This document shows positions 16,535-25,166 of a DNA stretch of 64,000 nt, piece after piece (position 1 is the stretch's first letter; each line of letters opens with the position of its first letter). The stretch comes from Allomuricauda sp. (GTDB lineage Bacteria > Bacteroidota > Bacteroidia > Flavobacteriales > Flavobacteriaceae): positions 1-64,000 of the forward strand of contig NZ_JACESV010000001.1 in assembly GCF_013911645.1 (NCBI RefSeq), written 5' to 3'. The position numbers were made by a program, and so were the translations under genes. The notes below the pieces were generated by a model. That model was not told the DNA's origin. It worked only from the letters and a program-made list of their open reading frames with translations, and did not search any database.

Positions 16535-18163
16535 ATGCGAATAGGATTAGCCCTTGTCGGTTTACTTTTAATTGTTTCATGTAAACAACAAGAAAAACCA
16601 AAGGATCAAGTTGTCAAAGGCCCACCGAACATCATTTTTATTATGTCGGACGATCATGCTTTTCAGGCCATTAGTGCCTATGGGCATGAGTTGGGGAAAT
16701 TGGCGCCGACCCCAAATATTGACCGCATCGCCAAGAATGGAGCCATTTTTCAGAACAACTTTTGCACCAATTCCATTTGTGGACCCAGCAGGGCGGTGAT
16801 TTTAACGGGAAAGCATAGTCACATCAATGGTTTTCGGATGAACGGGGAACGGTTTGACAGCAGTCAGCCCACATTACCGAAGCATTTGAAAAAATTGGGT
16901 TATGAAACCGCGATTGTCGGAAAGTGGCATTTGCACGGTAAACCCACAGGATTTGATTATTGGGATATTCTGAACGATCAGGGGAACTATTACAATCCTG
17001 AATTTATTCAAGGTGAGGATACCACCGTGGTCGAAGGTTATGCCACCGATTTGATAACGGACAAGAGTTTGGAATGGCTAAAACAGCGGGAGGGAAACCA
17101 AAAGCCTTTCTATTTAATGGTGCACCACAAGGCCCCGCATCGCAATTGGATGCCGGCACTACGTCATTTAAATGTTTATGATTCGATTACATTTCCCTTG
17201 CCCGACACTTATTTTCCAGAATTTGAGAATCAACGGGCCGCTGCCGAACAACAACAGACCATTTACAAAGACATGTACGAGGGGCATGACCTAAAAATGA
17301 GCGATGGTTATGGAAGCACAGATTTGGCCCATAATCCATGGACTACGGATTTTGACCGAATGACCCCGGAACAGCGTGACATTTGGGACGAGGCCTATCT
17401 TCCAAAAAACAATGCTTTTTATGAGGCCAATTTACATGGTAAGGAACTGGCAGAATGGAAAGGGCAACGTTATTTGCATGAATATTTGGCCACGGTAAAA
17501 TCTGTGGATGAGGGTATCGGGAAAATTTTGGACTATTTGGAAGCGACCGAATTGGACGAAAACACATTGGTGGTCTATACCTCGGATCAAGGATTTTATT
17601 TGGGTGAGCACGGGTGGTTCGATAAGCGTTTTATGTACGAAGAATCCATGAAAATGCCTTTGTTGATGCAATTGCCAGGGGTGATTGAACCAGGAACCAA
17701 TATTGATGCCTTGGTGCAGAACTTGGATTTTGCCCCGACCTTTTTGGATTTGGCAGGAGGCCAAGAGTATGCCGCTAACATGCAGGGAGAATCTTTTAAG
17801 GGACTATTGGAGGGTGCCGAGGACGAATTCAAAGATGCTGTATACTACCACTACTATGATTTTCCAGCCTTTCACATGGTAAAACGGCACTATGGGGTGC
17901 GAACAGATAGGTACAAACTTATCCATTTTTACGACGATATTGATGAATGGGAGTTTTATGATCTAGAAGAGGATCCCAAAGAATTACACAATGCCATCAA
18001 TGATGAAAAATATAGAGGTGTAATAGCCTCCATGCACAAAAAACTGGATAGTTTACAAACGTATTACAAAGTAACCGACAAGGAGTTTGGAACTACGCCG
18101 AAGGAAAAGGTGGACAAAACTCATAAAGCTTTTGAAAAACTGCGCGGAATACCGATTCAATAG
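16535..18163 (+). CDS. Formylglycine-dependent sulfatase-family lipoprotein
   Basis: A 542-residue member of the type I sulfatase family in the alkaline-phosphatase superfamily. The ATG at 16535 gives a lipoprotein signal (LLIVSC, Cys16) and lies seven bases after the GH3 stop; a longer in-frame start at 16430 would overlap GH3 and bury the signal. The maturation motif C-G-P-S-R starts at Cys82, preceded by MSDDH metal ligands (Asp39, Asp40). The later metal site reads TSDQGFYLGEHG near residue 350, with Gln where Asn is commoner. A maturase must oxidise Cys82 to formylglycine. Substrate options are a sulfated glycan or, because some relatives cleave phosphodiesters, a phospho-substituent. 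Confidence 0.88.
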   Translation: MRIGLALVGLLLIVSCKQQEKPKDQVVKGPPNIIFIMSDDHAFQAISAYGHELGKLAPTPNIDRIAKNGAIFQNNFCTNSICGPSRAVILTGKHSHINGFRMNGERFDSSQPTLPKHLKKLGYETAIVGKWHLHGKPTGFDYWDILNDQGNYYNPEFIQGEDTTVVEGYATDLITDKSLEWLKQREGNQKPFYLMVHHKAPHRNWMPALRHLNVYDSITFPLPDTYFPEFENQRAAAEQQQTIYKDMYEGHDLKMSDGYGSTDLAHNPWTTDFDRMTPEQRDIWDEAYLPKNNAFYEANLHGKELAEWKGQRYLHEYLATVKSVDEGIGKILDYLEATELDENTLVVYTSDQGFYLGEHGWFDKRFMYEESMKMPLLMQLPGVIEPGTNIDALVQNLDFAPTFLDLAGGQEYAANMQGESFKGLLEGAEDEFKDAVYYHYYDFPAFHMVKRHYGVRTDRYKLIHFYDDIDEWEFYDLEEDPKELHNAINDEKYRGVIASMHKKLDSLQTYYKVTDKEFGTTPKEKVDKTHKAFEKLRGIPIQ

Positions 18164-18177
18164 TGTTATATTTTTTA

Positions 18178-18193
18178 ATTTAGCCAGCTAAAT
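18178..18193. promoter_or_regulatory. Perfect dyad ATTTAGC-CA-GCTAAAT before terC
   Basis: Seven-base arms with a two-base centre lie 11 bases before the terC start codon. The centre is too short for an RNA hairpin, so a protein-binding site is more likely. It loosely recalls DtxR/MntR-type boxes, which would suit a metal exporter. Confidence 0.45.
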
Positions 18194-18203
18194 CTTCGAA
18201 ATT

Positions 18204-19130
18204 ATGATCGTTTGGATACTGTTCCTTTTGGGAATCCTTGTCTTTTTGGCCTTGGACCTTGGTGTTTTCAATAAAACCCCCCATGTCATAAGCGTCAAGG
18301 AAGCGTCCATATGGACCAGTGTATGGGTCAGCTTATCCATTTTATTTTCAGGGGTCGTCTATTGGCTCTATGGTAGCGGAAAGATAGATAACGTGGATGC
18401 GCTTACCCCCATGGATGCCAGCTTGAAATATATCACTGGTTACCTGATCGAGCTTTCGTTGAGTATTGACAATATTTTTGTTATAGCGGTGATTTTCGGA
18501 TCATTTCAAATTCCACAAAAATACCAACATAGGGTATTGTTCTGGGGAATATTGGGAGCTATTGTTTTTAGGGCGCTCATGATATTTTTTGGAGTGGCAT
18601 TGATTAAGAAGTTCGGTTTTATGACCTATATCTTTGGTGCTTTTTTGATTTTTACGGCCATAAAAATGCTGGTTTCCAAGCAGGAGGCCTTCAATCCCAA
18701 AAAGTCGTTCATCTATAGGAACCTTAGAAAGGTTATGCCCATCACTACGCATATGCAGGGCCAGAAATTCTTTATCAAAATACGCCATATTACCGCCGCC
18801 ACACCACTGTTTATTGCTCTTGTAATTATTGAGTTTACGGATATTCTCTTCGCTTTGGACAGTGTTCCGGCCATTTTGGCGATTACATCCGATCCCTTTT
18901 TGGTCTTCAGTTCAAACATATTTGCCATTTTGGGCCTAAGGTCGATGTATTTCTTCCTATCGAACATGATAAGTAGGTTCTACTACCTCAAATACAGTCT
19001 CGTGGCCATACTTAGTTTTGTGGGTATAAAAATGATTCTCGCACACCACTATACTTTTCCAGAATGGGTTTCGTTGTGCTTCATTGGAATTGCCCTGTTT
19101 GTTGGCGTGGTCGTTTCCAAGAAGAGCTGA
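18204..19130 (+). CDS. terC: TerC/Alx-family integral membrane metal exporter
   Basis: A 308-residue polytopic inner-membrane protein with about nine hydrophobic segments. Family landmarks are FLALDLGVFNK at the start, ELSLSIDNIFVIAVIFGSF, VLFWGILGAIVFRALMI, IIEFTDILFALDSVPAI and NIFAILGLRSMYF. The acidic residues in SIDN, FTD and ALDS form the conserved pore cluster. TerC/Alx proteins export manganese and have been linked to tellurite resistance and loading of exported metalloproteins. The gene is monocistronic here, between the glycan locus and a convergent TonB receptor. The only regulatory signal seen is the dyad at 18178-18193; no yybP-ykoY riboswitch was recognised. Confidence 0.92.
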   Translation: MIVWILFLLGILVFLALDLGVFNKTPHVISVKEASIWTSVWVSLSILFSGVVYWLYGSGKIDNVDALTPMDASLKYITGYLIELSLSIDNIFVIAVIFGSFQIPQKYQHRVLFWGILGAIVFRALMIFFGVALIKKFGFMTYIFGAFLIFTAIKMLVSKQEAFNPKKSFIYRNLRKVMPITTHMQGQKFFIKIRHITAATPLFIALVIIEFTDILFALDSVPAILAITSDPFLVFSSNIFAILGLRSMYFFLSNMISRFYYLKYSLVAILSFVGIKMILAHHYTFPEWVSLCFIGIALFVGVVVSKKS

Positions 19131-19214
19131 TGGTAAAGTACTAAAATTGGATACAATTAATAATGGACAATATGTATGTCCAATATCATCAAACTCTATT
19201 TTAAATTTATGTAA

Positions 19215-19254
19215 AGAAAAAGGGATGCCGATATATTGATGGTCGACACCCCTT
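19215..19254 (-). terminator. Terminator of the TonB-receptor transcript
   Basis: Read on the minus strand, AAGGGGTGTCGA (19254-19243) pairs with TCGGCATCCCTT (19231-19220) over 12 positions, two of them G-U, and TTTTC follows. It lies about 40 bases past the receptor stop codon. Confidence 0.65.
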
Positions 19255-19291
19255 GAACCTAATGCCTGCCAAGCTAAATTTGATTTAATCT

Positions 19292-21469
19292 CTATAGCTG
19301 TATTTTAAAACCGCCATTGATGACAAAGCCATCGACCGGTGCATAAATATCCAAAAACTCTGGGTCGCTCAGGTTCCCTGTGTAAATTGCACCGAAACGG
19401 GTTTGCCTGGTATCCAAAAAGTTTTCAAAATTTAGAAAAATCGAAAATTTCTCACCGAGTTTCTTTTCACTCATCAATCCAAGAATCCAATAGGATTGGC
19501 CCGTTTCACCATTACCCAGTTTTTGTGGACTGTAATAATAGGCTTCGAGCCCTACCCAAAGATTTTCCTCCTTTTCGTACATCAGCACATTATTTAAGCG
19601 GTGTTTGGCCACCAATGGAAAATCTGACACCATTCCGTTTTCATGTTGTTTAACATTGGCATGGGTGTAACCGGTGAACAACTTGAAATCACCATACTTA
19701 ACTTTTAGGTTGACCTCGGCACCACGGGTGTCGACATATCCGTCTGGTTGCTGAAAGCTATAGAACCCATTTTCATTTGGGACCAACGTTATGGGGTCGT
19801 TGATTTTGGTATAAAAAAGGAGTGTATTGATGGACATCGTCATTCCCGGCATTGGAACCCACTTATAGTTTACATCAAAATTACCCCCCAGGGAGCGTTC
19901 AAGGTCGGCATCATTTGTATTGATGGGCAGTACGTTCCTGAATTGCAGGCGTTCCGCATCTTCTGTGAACACCGTAGGAGTTTTGTATCCCATTCCACCA
20001 CCCAATCTAAAGGTCAGTGCGTTATGGGGCTCGTAAAGTATCGATAATCGCGGAAGGGCCATGGCTCCATAATCGGAATGGAAATCGGCACGAAAACCGG
20101 TTTCCACGGAAAAAGTCTCGTCGATGGGCCATACATTTTGTGCAAACAGGCCAAAAATCTGATAGGATTGGTCCAGGGCATTGGTATCGCTATCCCTTGT
20201 ATCATTAAAGTATTCTGTCCAGAGATTGGCTCCAAAGACCCATTCCAGGTCATTTTCTGAATTTGCAGAAAAGTTTAGTTCGCTAAAAGAAGAGCGTTGG
20301 TAACCTGTAAATGTGAAATCGGGAATCGCTATACTTCGATCATAAAAACTGAAACTGTTTTTGACTTCCAATCGTTTTTGATCAGTAAAGGTATGTTTAA
20401 ACCCCAATTGGGTGGAGATTCGCTCCGTTTCATTGGATTCAAAATAGGGATTGGACACGGACTCGCCTTTTACATAATCCATGTTTCCCCCAAGACGATC
20501 TTCCCAAATGGAATTAAATCCCAAAAGAAGTTCGGTGTCTTCGCCCATGTACCAATATAATTTGGGGTTAAGGGTAAAGCGGTCAAACTCTGGGATGGCT
20601 GTTAATCCGATATCAGCGGGGTCGTAGGGTGTGCCCAAGTTATAAGAAGCGAATACCGTTGTTCCTATTTTGTTGAATTTTTGGGAGTAAAAACCACTAA
20701 GGTCCAACCCAAGGGCAGAGGTTCCGTTTGCCATAAAGCTAAGCTCGGGCTCCTCCTCGGGCGTTTTGGAGATTAGGTTTACAAGCCCCGCAATAGCCCC
20801 ACCACCGTATAGGGTTGAGCTAGAACCCTTGATTACCTCTACCTGTTTTAGGTCCAAAGGTGCGATTTGCATTAAACTGAGCCCGCTGGCAAACCCCGAA
20901 TACAACGGAAATCCGTCACGAAGAAGTTGGGTGTACTTGCCATCCAGCCCTTGAATACGTATGCTTGAATTGTAACTTGTGGCAGATGTTTGCTGTGTTC
21001 GGATGCCTGTACTCTCGTTAAGCAACATTCGAATATCCCCAGGCTTCATATTGCCTTTTTCGGAGAGTTCCTCCCCCGCAATAACCTCGACCCTGGTAGG
21101 AATGTCCTCTATGGTTCTGGTGCTTCTTGTTGACACTAGTGTAATCTCTTCCATCTCCTCTGTTTGGGGCACAAGGAAAAAGTCCTGTCCTTGAACCGTC
21201 CCATCCAAAGGAAAGGAAAGGCTGCGTTCCAGGGTTGCATAGCCCATATAGCTCAACCGTAGTTTGTAGATGCCATTGGGGATATTTTCCATATGGATTT
21301 TACCCGCTTCGTCGGAGATGGTTCCTTGGTTTAGGGAAGGCAAAACCGCAGTAACCCCAATTAACGGTTCATTGCTGAGGGAATCCTTTACTGTAATGTC
21401 AAGTGTGTTTTGTGCGTATATGGATACCATCCCGAGAAGGGACAATATCATAAATAATTTTATTTTCAT
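19292..21469 (-). CDS. TonB-dependent outer-membrane receptor
   Basis: A 725-residue receptor. The ATG at 21469 starts a good signal peptide (MKIKLFMILSLLGMVSIYAQ); an in-frame start at 21520 adds an unlikely leader. A carboxypeptidase-regulatory-like domain (about 24-100) is followed by a plug (about 110-220, with RTIEDIPTRVEVI and VEVIKGSSSTLYGGGAIAGLVN) and a barrel that ends in a terminal strand VINGGFKIQL. This is the siderophore/metal/cobalamin receptor layout, not SusC. The small cysteine-rich protein encoded 71 bases upstream on the same strand suggests a metal-related cargo. The ligand cannot be read from the sequence. Confidence 0.9.
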   Translation of the reverse strand: MKIKLFMILSLLGMVSIYAQNTLDITVKDSLSNEPLIGVTAVLPSLNQGTISDEAGKIHMENIPNGIYKLRLSYMGYATLERSLSFPLDGTVQGQDFFLVPQTEEMEEITLVSTRSTRTIEDIPTRVEVIAGEELSEKGNMKPGDIRMLLNESTGIRTQQTSATSYNSSIRIQGLDGKYTQLLRDGFPLYSGFASGLSLMQIAPLDLKQVEVIKGSSSTLYGGGAIAGLVNLISKTPEEEPELSFMANGTSALGLDLSGFYSQKFNKIGTTVFASYNLGTPYDPADIGLTAIPEFDRFTLNPKLYWYMGEDTELLLGFNSIWEDRLGGNMDYVKGESVSNPYFESNETERISTQLGFKHTFTDQKRLEVKNSFSFYDRSIAIPDFTFTGYQRSSFSELNFSANSENDLEWVFGANLWTEYFNDTRDSDTNALDQSYQIFGLFAQNVWPIDETFSVETGFRADFHSDYGAMALPRLSILYEPHNALTFRLGGGMGYKTPTVFTEDAERLQFRNVLPINTNDADLERSLGGNFDVNYKWVPMPGMTMSINTLLFYTKINDPITLVPNENGFYSFQQPDGYVDTRGAEVNLKVKYGDFKLFTGYTHANVKQHENGMVSDFPLVAKHRLNNVLMYEKEENLWVGLEAYYYSPQKLGNGETGQSYWILGLMSEKKLGEKFSIFLNFENFLDTRQTRFGAIYTGNLSDPEFLDIYAPVDGFVINGGFKIQL

Positions 21470-21539
21470 TGATATGGATTTTGAAGTATGCTGAATTACG
21501 GCCAAAAAAGAATTGACCAAGATTTAATCTTAAGGTAAG

Positions 21540-21869
21540 CTACACTTCAAGAGTACGTGGGGGTTTCAGGGAAAAGAAATATACTTCTTTGGGAAGCAGT
21601 TCAATGTAGTGGGGGATTGGATGGTTTTCCTTTGGAAGTTCCAAGGCTGCGAAATCCAATGTTTCAAAATTCATTGTAAACCCGGGACAGCGTCCACAGG
21701 CATAAAATGGGGAGCAAGGAGTGCTGTCTCCTTCGGACTGTTCTTCAGAACCGTCATCGTCACAGTGATTCACGGTCGTAGTGTTTGTACAAGAAACCGT
21801 TTCCTGACAACATGGATACGAAGACAGGAATATGGTAAGCAAAGACAAAACGATCACCAGGAATTTCAT
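21540..21869 (-). CDS. Small exported Cys-rich protein, DUF6660-like
   Basis: A 109-residue protein with a signal peptide (about 1-20, IVLSLLTIFLSSYPCC). An acidic, His/Cys-containing stretch follows (CTNTTTVNHCDDDGSEEQ), then SPFYACGRCPGF with a C-x2-C pair. It resembles the small DUF6660-type proteins that accompany TonB-dependent receptors in Flavobacteriia. The cysteines, one histidine and many acids would suit metal binding, but this is inference. It is the first gene of a two-gene minus-strand unit with the receptor. A TATCTTTG box on the same strand (21874-21881) lies just upstream. Confidence 0.65.
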   Translation of the reverse strand: MKFLVIVLSLLTIFLSSYPCCQETVSCTNTTTVNHCDDDGSEEQSEGDSTPCSPFYACGRCPGFTMNFETLDFAALELPKENHPIPHYIELLPKEVYFFSLKPPRTLEV

Positions 21870-21873
21870 GCAT

Positions 21874-21881
21874 CAAAGATA
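21874..21881 (-). promoter_or_regulatory. Possible -7 element before the DUF6660-like gene
   Basis: The minus strand reads TATCTTTG, an exact TAnnTTTG match, four bases before the ATG at 21869. No TTTG is found at the ideal upstream spacing. Confidence 0.3.
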
Positions 21882-21962
21882 ATGAATTCCAAAGGTTGGA
21901 TATGGAACAGTTTAAAGTGTGGATAGTTTTTTTATGACCAAGGATTTTATATACTTCAACAT

Positions 21963-22538
21963 TTATTGGTGCGCTCTCTTTCTTAATTTGCTCAGGAATT
22001 CTTGGGATATTCCAAGATAGGAAGCAATATGATATTGCGGAACACGCTGTACAACGGTAGGGTATTGCTCAAGGAATGTCAGGTATCGGTCCATCGCATT
22101 TCTAGACATATTTTGGAGCAATCGTTTTTTAAGGACGTGTACATGACGCTGCATCATAATTCGGAACATTCGTTCTACGGACGGAACTGCTTCAATAAGT
22201 TCTTTTTTTGATTCCAAGGAAAGGAACAATATCTCGGTTTCCTCCAAGGTTTCGATACTTACTTGGCTGGGAACCTTGTTCTCAAAACTATTGATTTCGC
22301 TGATCCACCAATCTTCAACCGCGAATTCAACCGTATGTTCGTTGCCCTTATGATCGGTAAAAAATTCTCGGGCACAACCTCGTTTAATATATGCCTCAAA
22401 ACTACAGATGTCTCCCGAGCGTAAAATAAGTGTGTGCTTCGGGATTTTCTGATACTCAAAAAACTGAAGCGCCATATCGGATTCCTTATCCGATAATTCG
22501 ATAAAACGTTCCAAATATTTTTTTAGCTCATTTTTCAT
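21963..22538 (-). CDS. Crp/Fnr-family transcriptional regulator
   Basis: A 191-residue regulator with an N-terminal cyclic-nucleotide-binding-like beta roll (about 25-115) and a short C-terminal helix-turn-helix (about 150-190, VPQYHIASYLGISQEFLSKLRKR). There is no cysteine cluster of the kind found in oxygen-sensing FNR, and the cAMP-contacting residues are not obvious, so the effector is unknown. Short versions like this are common in Bacteroidota and often regulate a divergent oxidoreductase. Here the divergent neighbour is gpr, and a perfect dyad (22711-22728) lies in the shared spacer of about 230 bases. Confidence 0.88.
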   Translation of the reverse strand: MKNELKKYLERFIELSDKESDMALQFFEYQKIPKHTLILRSGDICSFEAYIKRGCAREFFTDHKGNEHTVEFAVEDWWISEINSFENKVPSQVSIETLEETEILFLSLESKKELIEAVPSVERMFRIMMQRHVHVLKKRLLQNMSRNAMDRYLTFLEQYPTVVQRVPQYHIASYLGISQEFLSKLRKRAHQ

Positions 22539-22710
22539 AAAACATTAATTGAAAAAACCGAAAGTAATTTCTTGTCCTAGTTCAATAAAAAGGGGTGAAA
22601 AACCCAATAAATTTGTTTCTGGCAATGTATCAAAGAATTTTGAAAGAAACATCTTTTCAATAATTGATGCCATGTTTTATGATAAATGAAGTACCTAGTA
22701 TTTTACTGTA

Positions 22711-22728
22711 CCATAAAATTGTTTATGG
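22711..22728. promoter_or_regulatory. Perfect dyad CCATAAA-N4-TTTATGG between crp-like gene and gpr
   Basis: Seven-base arms are separated by four bases (ATTG), 38 bases before the gpr start codon. The two-fold symmetry suits a dimeric regulator such as the divergent Crp/Fnr-family protein. Confidence 0.45.
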
Positions 22729-22766
22729 ACTATTATGCATTGGTATAAACTTTTAATTTAACTGTT

Positions 22767-23774
22767 ATGGATTACCGACCAAACAAGAATAGATATAATG
22801 AAATGACCTATAATCGCTGTGGCGATAGCGGTTTGTTGCTACCTGCTTTTTCCCTGGGCCTCTGGCATAACTTTGGCCAAACGGATAGTTTTGACAATGC
22901 CCGGACGATAGTGCAAAAGGCATTTGATGCAGGTATCACCCATTTTGACCTTGCAAACAATTATGGTCCCCCACCTGGTTCGGCCGAAACTACTTTTGGT
23001 AAAATCCTAAAATCGGATTTGGCCCAATACAGGGATGAAATAATTGTGAGCACCAAAGCAGGGTGGAAGATGTGGGAGGGTCCTTATGGTGATTTTGGCT
23101 CCAAAAAATACTTGGTCTCCAGTTTGGACCAGAGTTTACAACGTATGGGGTTGGATTATGTAGATATTTACTATCATCACCGTCCGGACCCAAACACACC
23201 TTTAGAGGAAACCATGGGAGCTTTAGATTTAATCGTCCGGCAAGGAAAGGCACTTTATGTTGGAATATCCAGTTACAATGCAGTTGAAACAAAGGCTGCC
23301 CTAAAAATATTAAAGGAAATGGGAACCCCATGTTTAATACACCAACCTAGATATTCCATGTTCGATAGATGGATAGAAGAAGATGGTTTGTTGGATCTGT
23401 TGGGGAATGAAGGTGTGGGAAGTATTGTGTTTTCACCCTTGGAGCAAGGGTTGTTGACCAACAAATATCTTCACGGAATTCCAGAATCGTCCAGAGCTGC
23501 TTCTGGACGTGGAAACGGTGCTTTGGAGGTTGACCAAATTACTCCAGAAAAGCTGGAGACCGTAGCAAGATTAAACAAAGTGGCAAAAGAAAGAGGTCAA
23601 AGCTTGGCCCAAATGGCACTTTCATGGGTAAAGCGGGACCCAAGGGTTACATCCGTCTTATTGGGGGTAAGTAGGCCCGAACAGTTGGAAGACTCGTTGC
23701 GGGCTTTGCGAAATCCTGATTTTGACCAAGAGGAATTGAACACAATCGAAAACATCCTTTCGGGTAAAGGATAA
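22767..23774 (+). CDS. gpr: Aldo/keto reductase, L-glyceraldehyde 3-phosphate reductase type
   Basis: A 335-residue NADPH-dependent reductase that closely follows E. coli YghZ/Gpr. It shares LGLWHNFG, ITHFDLANNYGPPPGSAE, STKAGW, RMGLDYVDI and GKALYVGISSY. The AKR tetrad is visible as Asp61, Tyr66, Lys97 and His138. Gpr reduces L-glyceraldehyde 3-phosphate and methylglyoxal-type aldehydes, so a detoxifying role is likely. It is transcribed away from the Crp/Fnr regulator, and a NIPSNAP-family gene follows about 80 bases downstream. Confidence 0.93.
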   Translation: MDYRPNKNRYNEMTYNRCGDSGLLLPAFSLGLWHNFGQTDSFDNARTIVQKAFDAGITHFDLANNYGPPPGSAETTFGKILKSDLAQYRDEIIVSTKAGWKMWEGPYGDFGSKKYLVSSLDQSLQRMGLDYVDIYYHHRPDPNTPLEETMGALDLIVRQGKALYVGISSYNAVETKAALKILKEMGTPCLIHQPRYSMFDRWIEEDGLLDLLGNEGVGSIVFSPLEQGLLTNKYLHGIPESSRAASGRGNGALEVDQITPEKLETVARLNKVAKERGQSLAQMALSWVKRDPRVTSVLLGVSRPEQLEDSLRALRNPDFDQEELNTIENILSGKG

Positions 23775-23855
23775 TGTGCAACACACCTTGCTACATTAAT
23801 TTAAAAGGGTATACCGGTGATAATTTACCCGACAAGTAATAAATCAACAAGAAAG

Positions 23856-24599
23856 ATGAAAGAATTTTTTTCAATACTGTTTATTTTGATGCTGAACTTC
23901 AATAGTACGGCACAAGAGCAAGTCTACGAACTGAGGACCTATGAGTTGGAATTTGGTAGGCCAGAACACATACTTCACGATTATTTCAAGGATGCATTCA
24001 TACCGGCCATGAACCGCCAGGGCATCAAAAATATTGGTGTGTTCGAAGAAGTAGGGGAGCGTTTACCAAAAAAAATATATGTGCTCATCCCTTATGATGA
24101 CATCACTACATTTCAAAAAAGCAAGGAGTTATTGATCAAGGACAAAAAGTATCTGGAAGATGCGGGTACTTACCTTAAAGTAGCTGAAAACTTAATCCCG
24201 TACAGTAGGATTTCCACCGATCTTATTCAGTCTACAACAGGTTTTCCAAGCCTTCAGAAACCAGCCGAGAATGCAGACTTTTTTGAACTTAGGATTTACG
24301 AAAGTTACAATGAGGACGCCCTGCGAAGAAAGGTCAAAATGTTCAACGACAGTGAATTCAGTATTTTTGAAGATGTTGGTCTTCCTACTGTATTTTTTGG
24401 ATCTAACATTGCCGGGAACAATATGCCATGTTTAACCTATATGTTGGCCTTCAAAGATAAGCAGGCCCACTCGGAAGCATGGAGCAAATTCGGGCCTCAT
24501 CCGGAATGGAAGCGAATCTCTAATTTGGAAGAATATGCACATGCCATGAACAGTATTATACGGGTGTTCTTAAGGCCAGTTTCGTACTCCCAATTATAA
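23856..24599 (+). CDS. Exported NIPSNAP-family protein
   Basis: A 247-residue protein with a signal peptide (MKEFFSILFILMLNFNSTAQ); the ATG at 23856 was chosen for this reason over an in-frame start at 23817. Two ferredoxin-like NIPSNAP halves are visible, each opening with a strand of the form (V/F)(Y/F)ELR (VYELRTYEL and FFELRIYES). Members in Bacteroidota are secreted or periplasmic and have no established biochemical function. It may be co-transcribed with gpr. Confidence 0.8.
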   Translation: MKEFFSILFILMLNFNSTAQEQVYELRTYELEFGRPEHILHDYFKDAFIPAMNRQGIKNIGVFEEVGERLPKKIYVLIPYDDITTFQKSKELLIKDKKYLEDAGTYLKVAENLIPYSRISTDLIQSTTGFPSLQKPAENADFFELRIYESYNEDALRRKVKMFNDSEFSIFEDVGLPTVFFGSNIAGNNMPCLTYMLAFKDKQAHSEAWSKFGPHPEWKRISNLEEYAHAMNSIIRVFLRPVSYSQL

Positions 24600-24766
24600 A
24601 TTCAAGAATAACCTTAAATCCTTATATGTTCCATTCAGAATTTATTTTTTAAGATTCATTGGACACATGTGGTTTAAGGTTTTGCCCCAATTTTTGGGGG
24701 AAGCTGTATGTAAAAAGTAACCGAATAGGCCGTCGAAAGTTATAGATGTATTGTTGCCTTGCTGAT

Positions 24767-25147
24767 TCAGGTGTGTTTCTGGATATATTCAATTTTCAAC
24801 TGGAACATTTCAGCCATTTTCTCGGCTCTAAATTTAGCCTCCACAGCTTTTTCTCCATGAAAATTTTCATCAACAGTCTCAAAAAATAATTGTTTCCACC
24901 GGTTAAAATGCGCTTTGTTCACACGAAGCTTGGCATGGGGAGCGAAAGGGCTACCTTGGTAGGTGTGCTCCTGTAATAATACTGTTTGCCAAAAGCGGTA
25001 CATTTTCTCTAAATGGACAGGCCAATTGTCCTTTATGACAGCATTGAATATGTCTGCCAATAAGGGGTCTTTTCGGACTTTTCCATAAAAGAGGTCTACC
25101 AATTGCTTTATCTCCTCCAAGCTTTGGATTTCCTTTTTTTGCACCAT
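24767..25147 (-). CDS. Group III truncated hemoglobin
   Basis: A 126-residue globin; the ATG at 25147 fits the family length better than an in-frame start at 25183 that would overlap the upstream gene. It has WPVHLEKMYRFWQTVLL, typical of group III, and His71 in APHAKL as the likely proximal ligand, followed by KAHFNRWKQLF. Such globins bind oxygen and NO and protect against nitrosative stress. It ends a minus-strand series with a small membrane protein, Ric and an Rrf2 regulator, so NO detoxification is the probable role. Confidence 0.88.
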   Translation of the reverse strand: MVQKKEIQSLEEIKQLVDLFYGKVRKDPLLADIFNAVIKDNWPVHLEKMYRFWQTVLLQEHTYQGSPFAPHAKLRVNKAHFNRWKQLFFETVDENFHGEKAVEAKFRAEKMAEMFQLKIEYIQKHT

Positions 25148-25166
25148 TTTTATAGATTCTCCAATA

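Noticed and set aside
21963..22538. Possible oxygen-sensing FNR identity of the Crp-like regulator
   Set aside because: The N-terminal cysteine cluster needed for the FNR iron-sulfur centre is absent.
24685..24699. CCCCAA-TTT-TTGGGG hairpin between the NIPSNAP and globin genes
   Set aside because: The stem is only six bases with a three-base loop and no T run on either strand, so it is not a convincing terminator.
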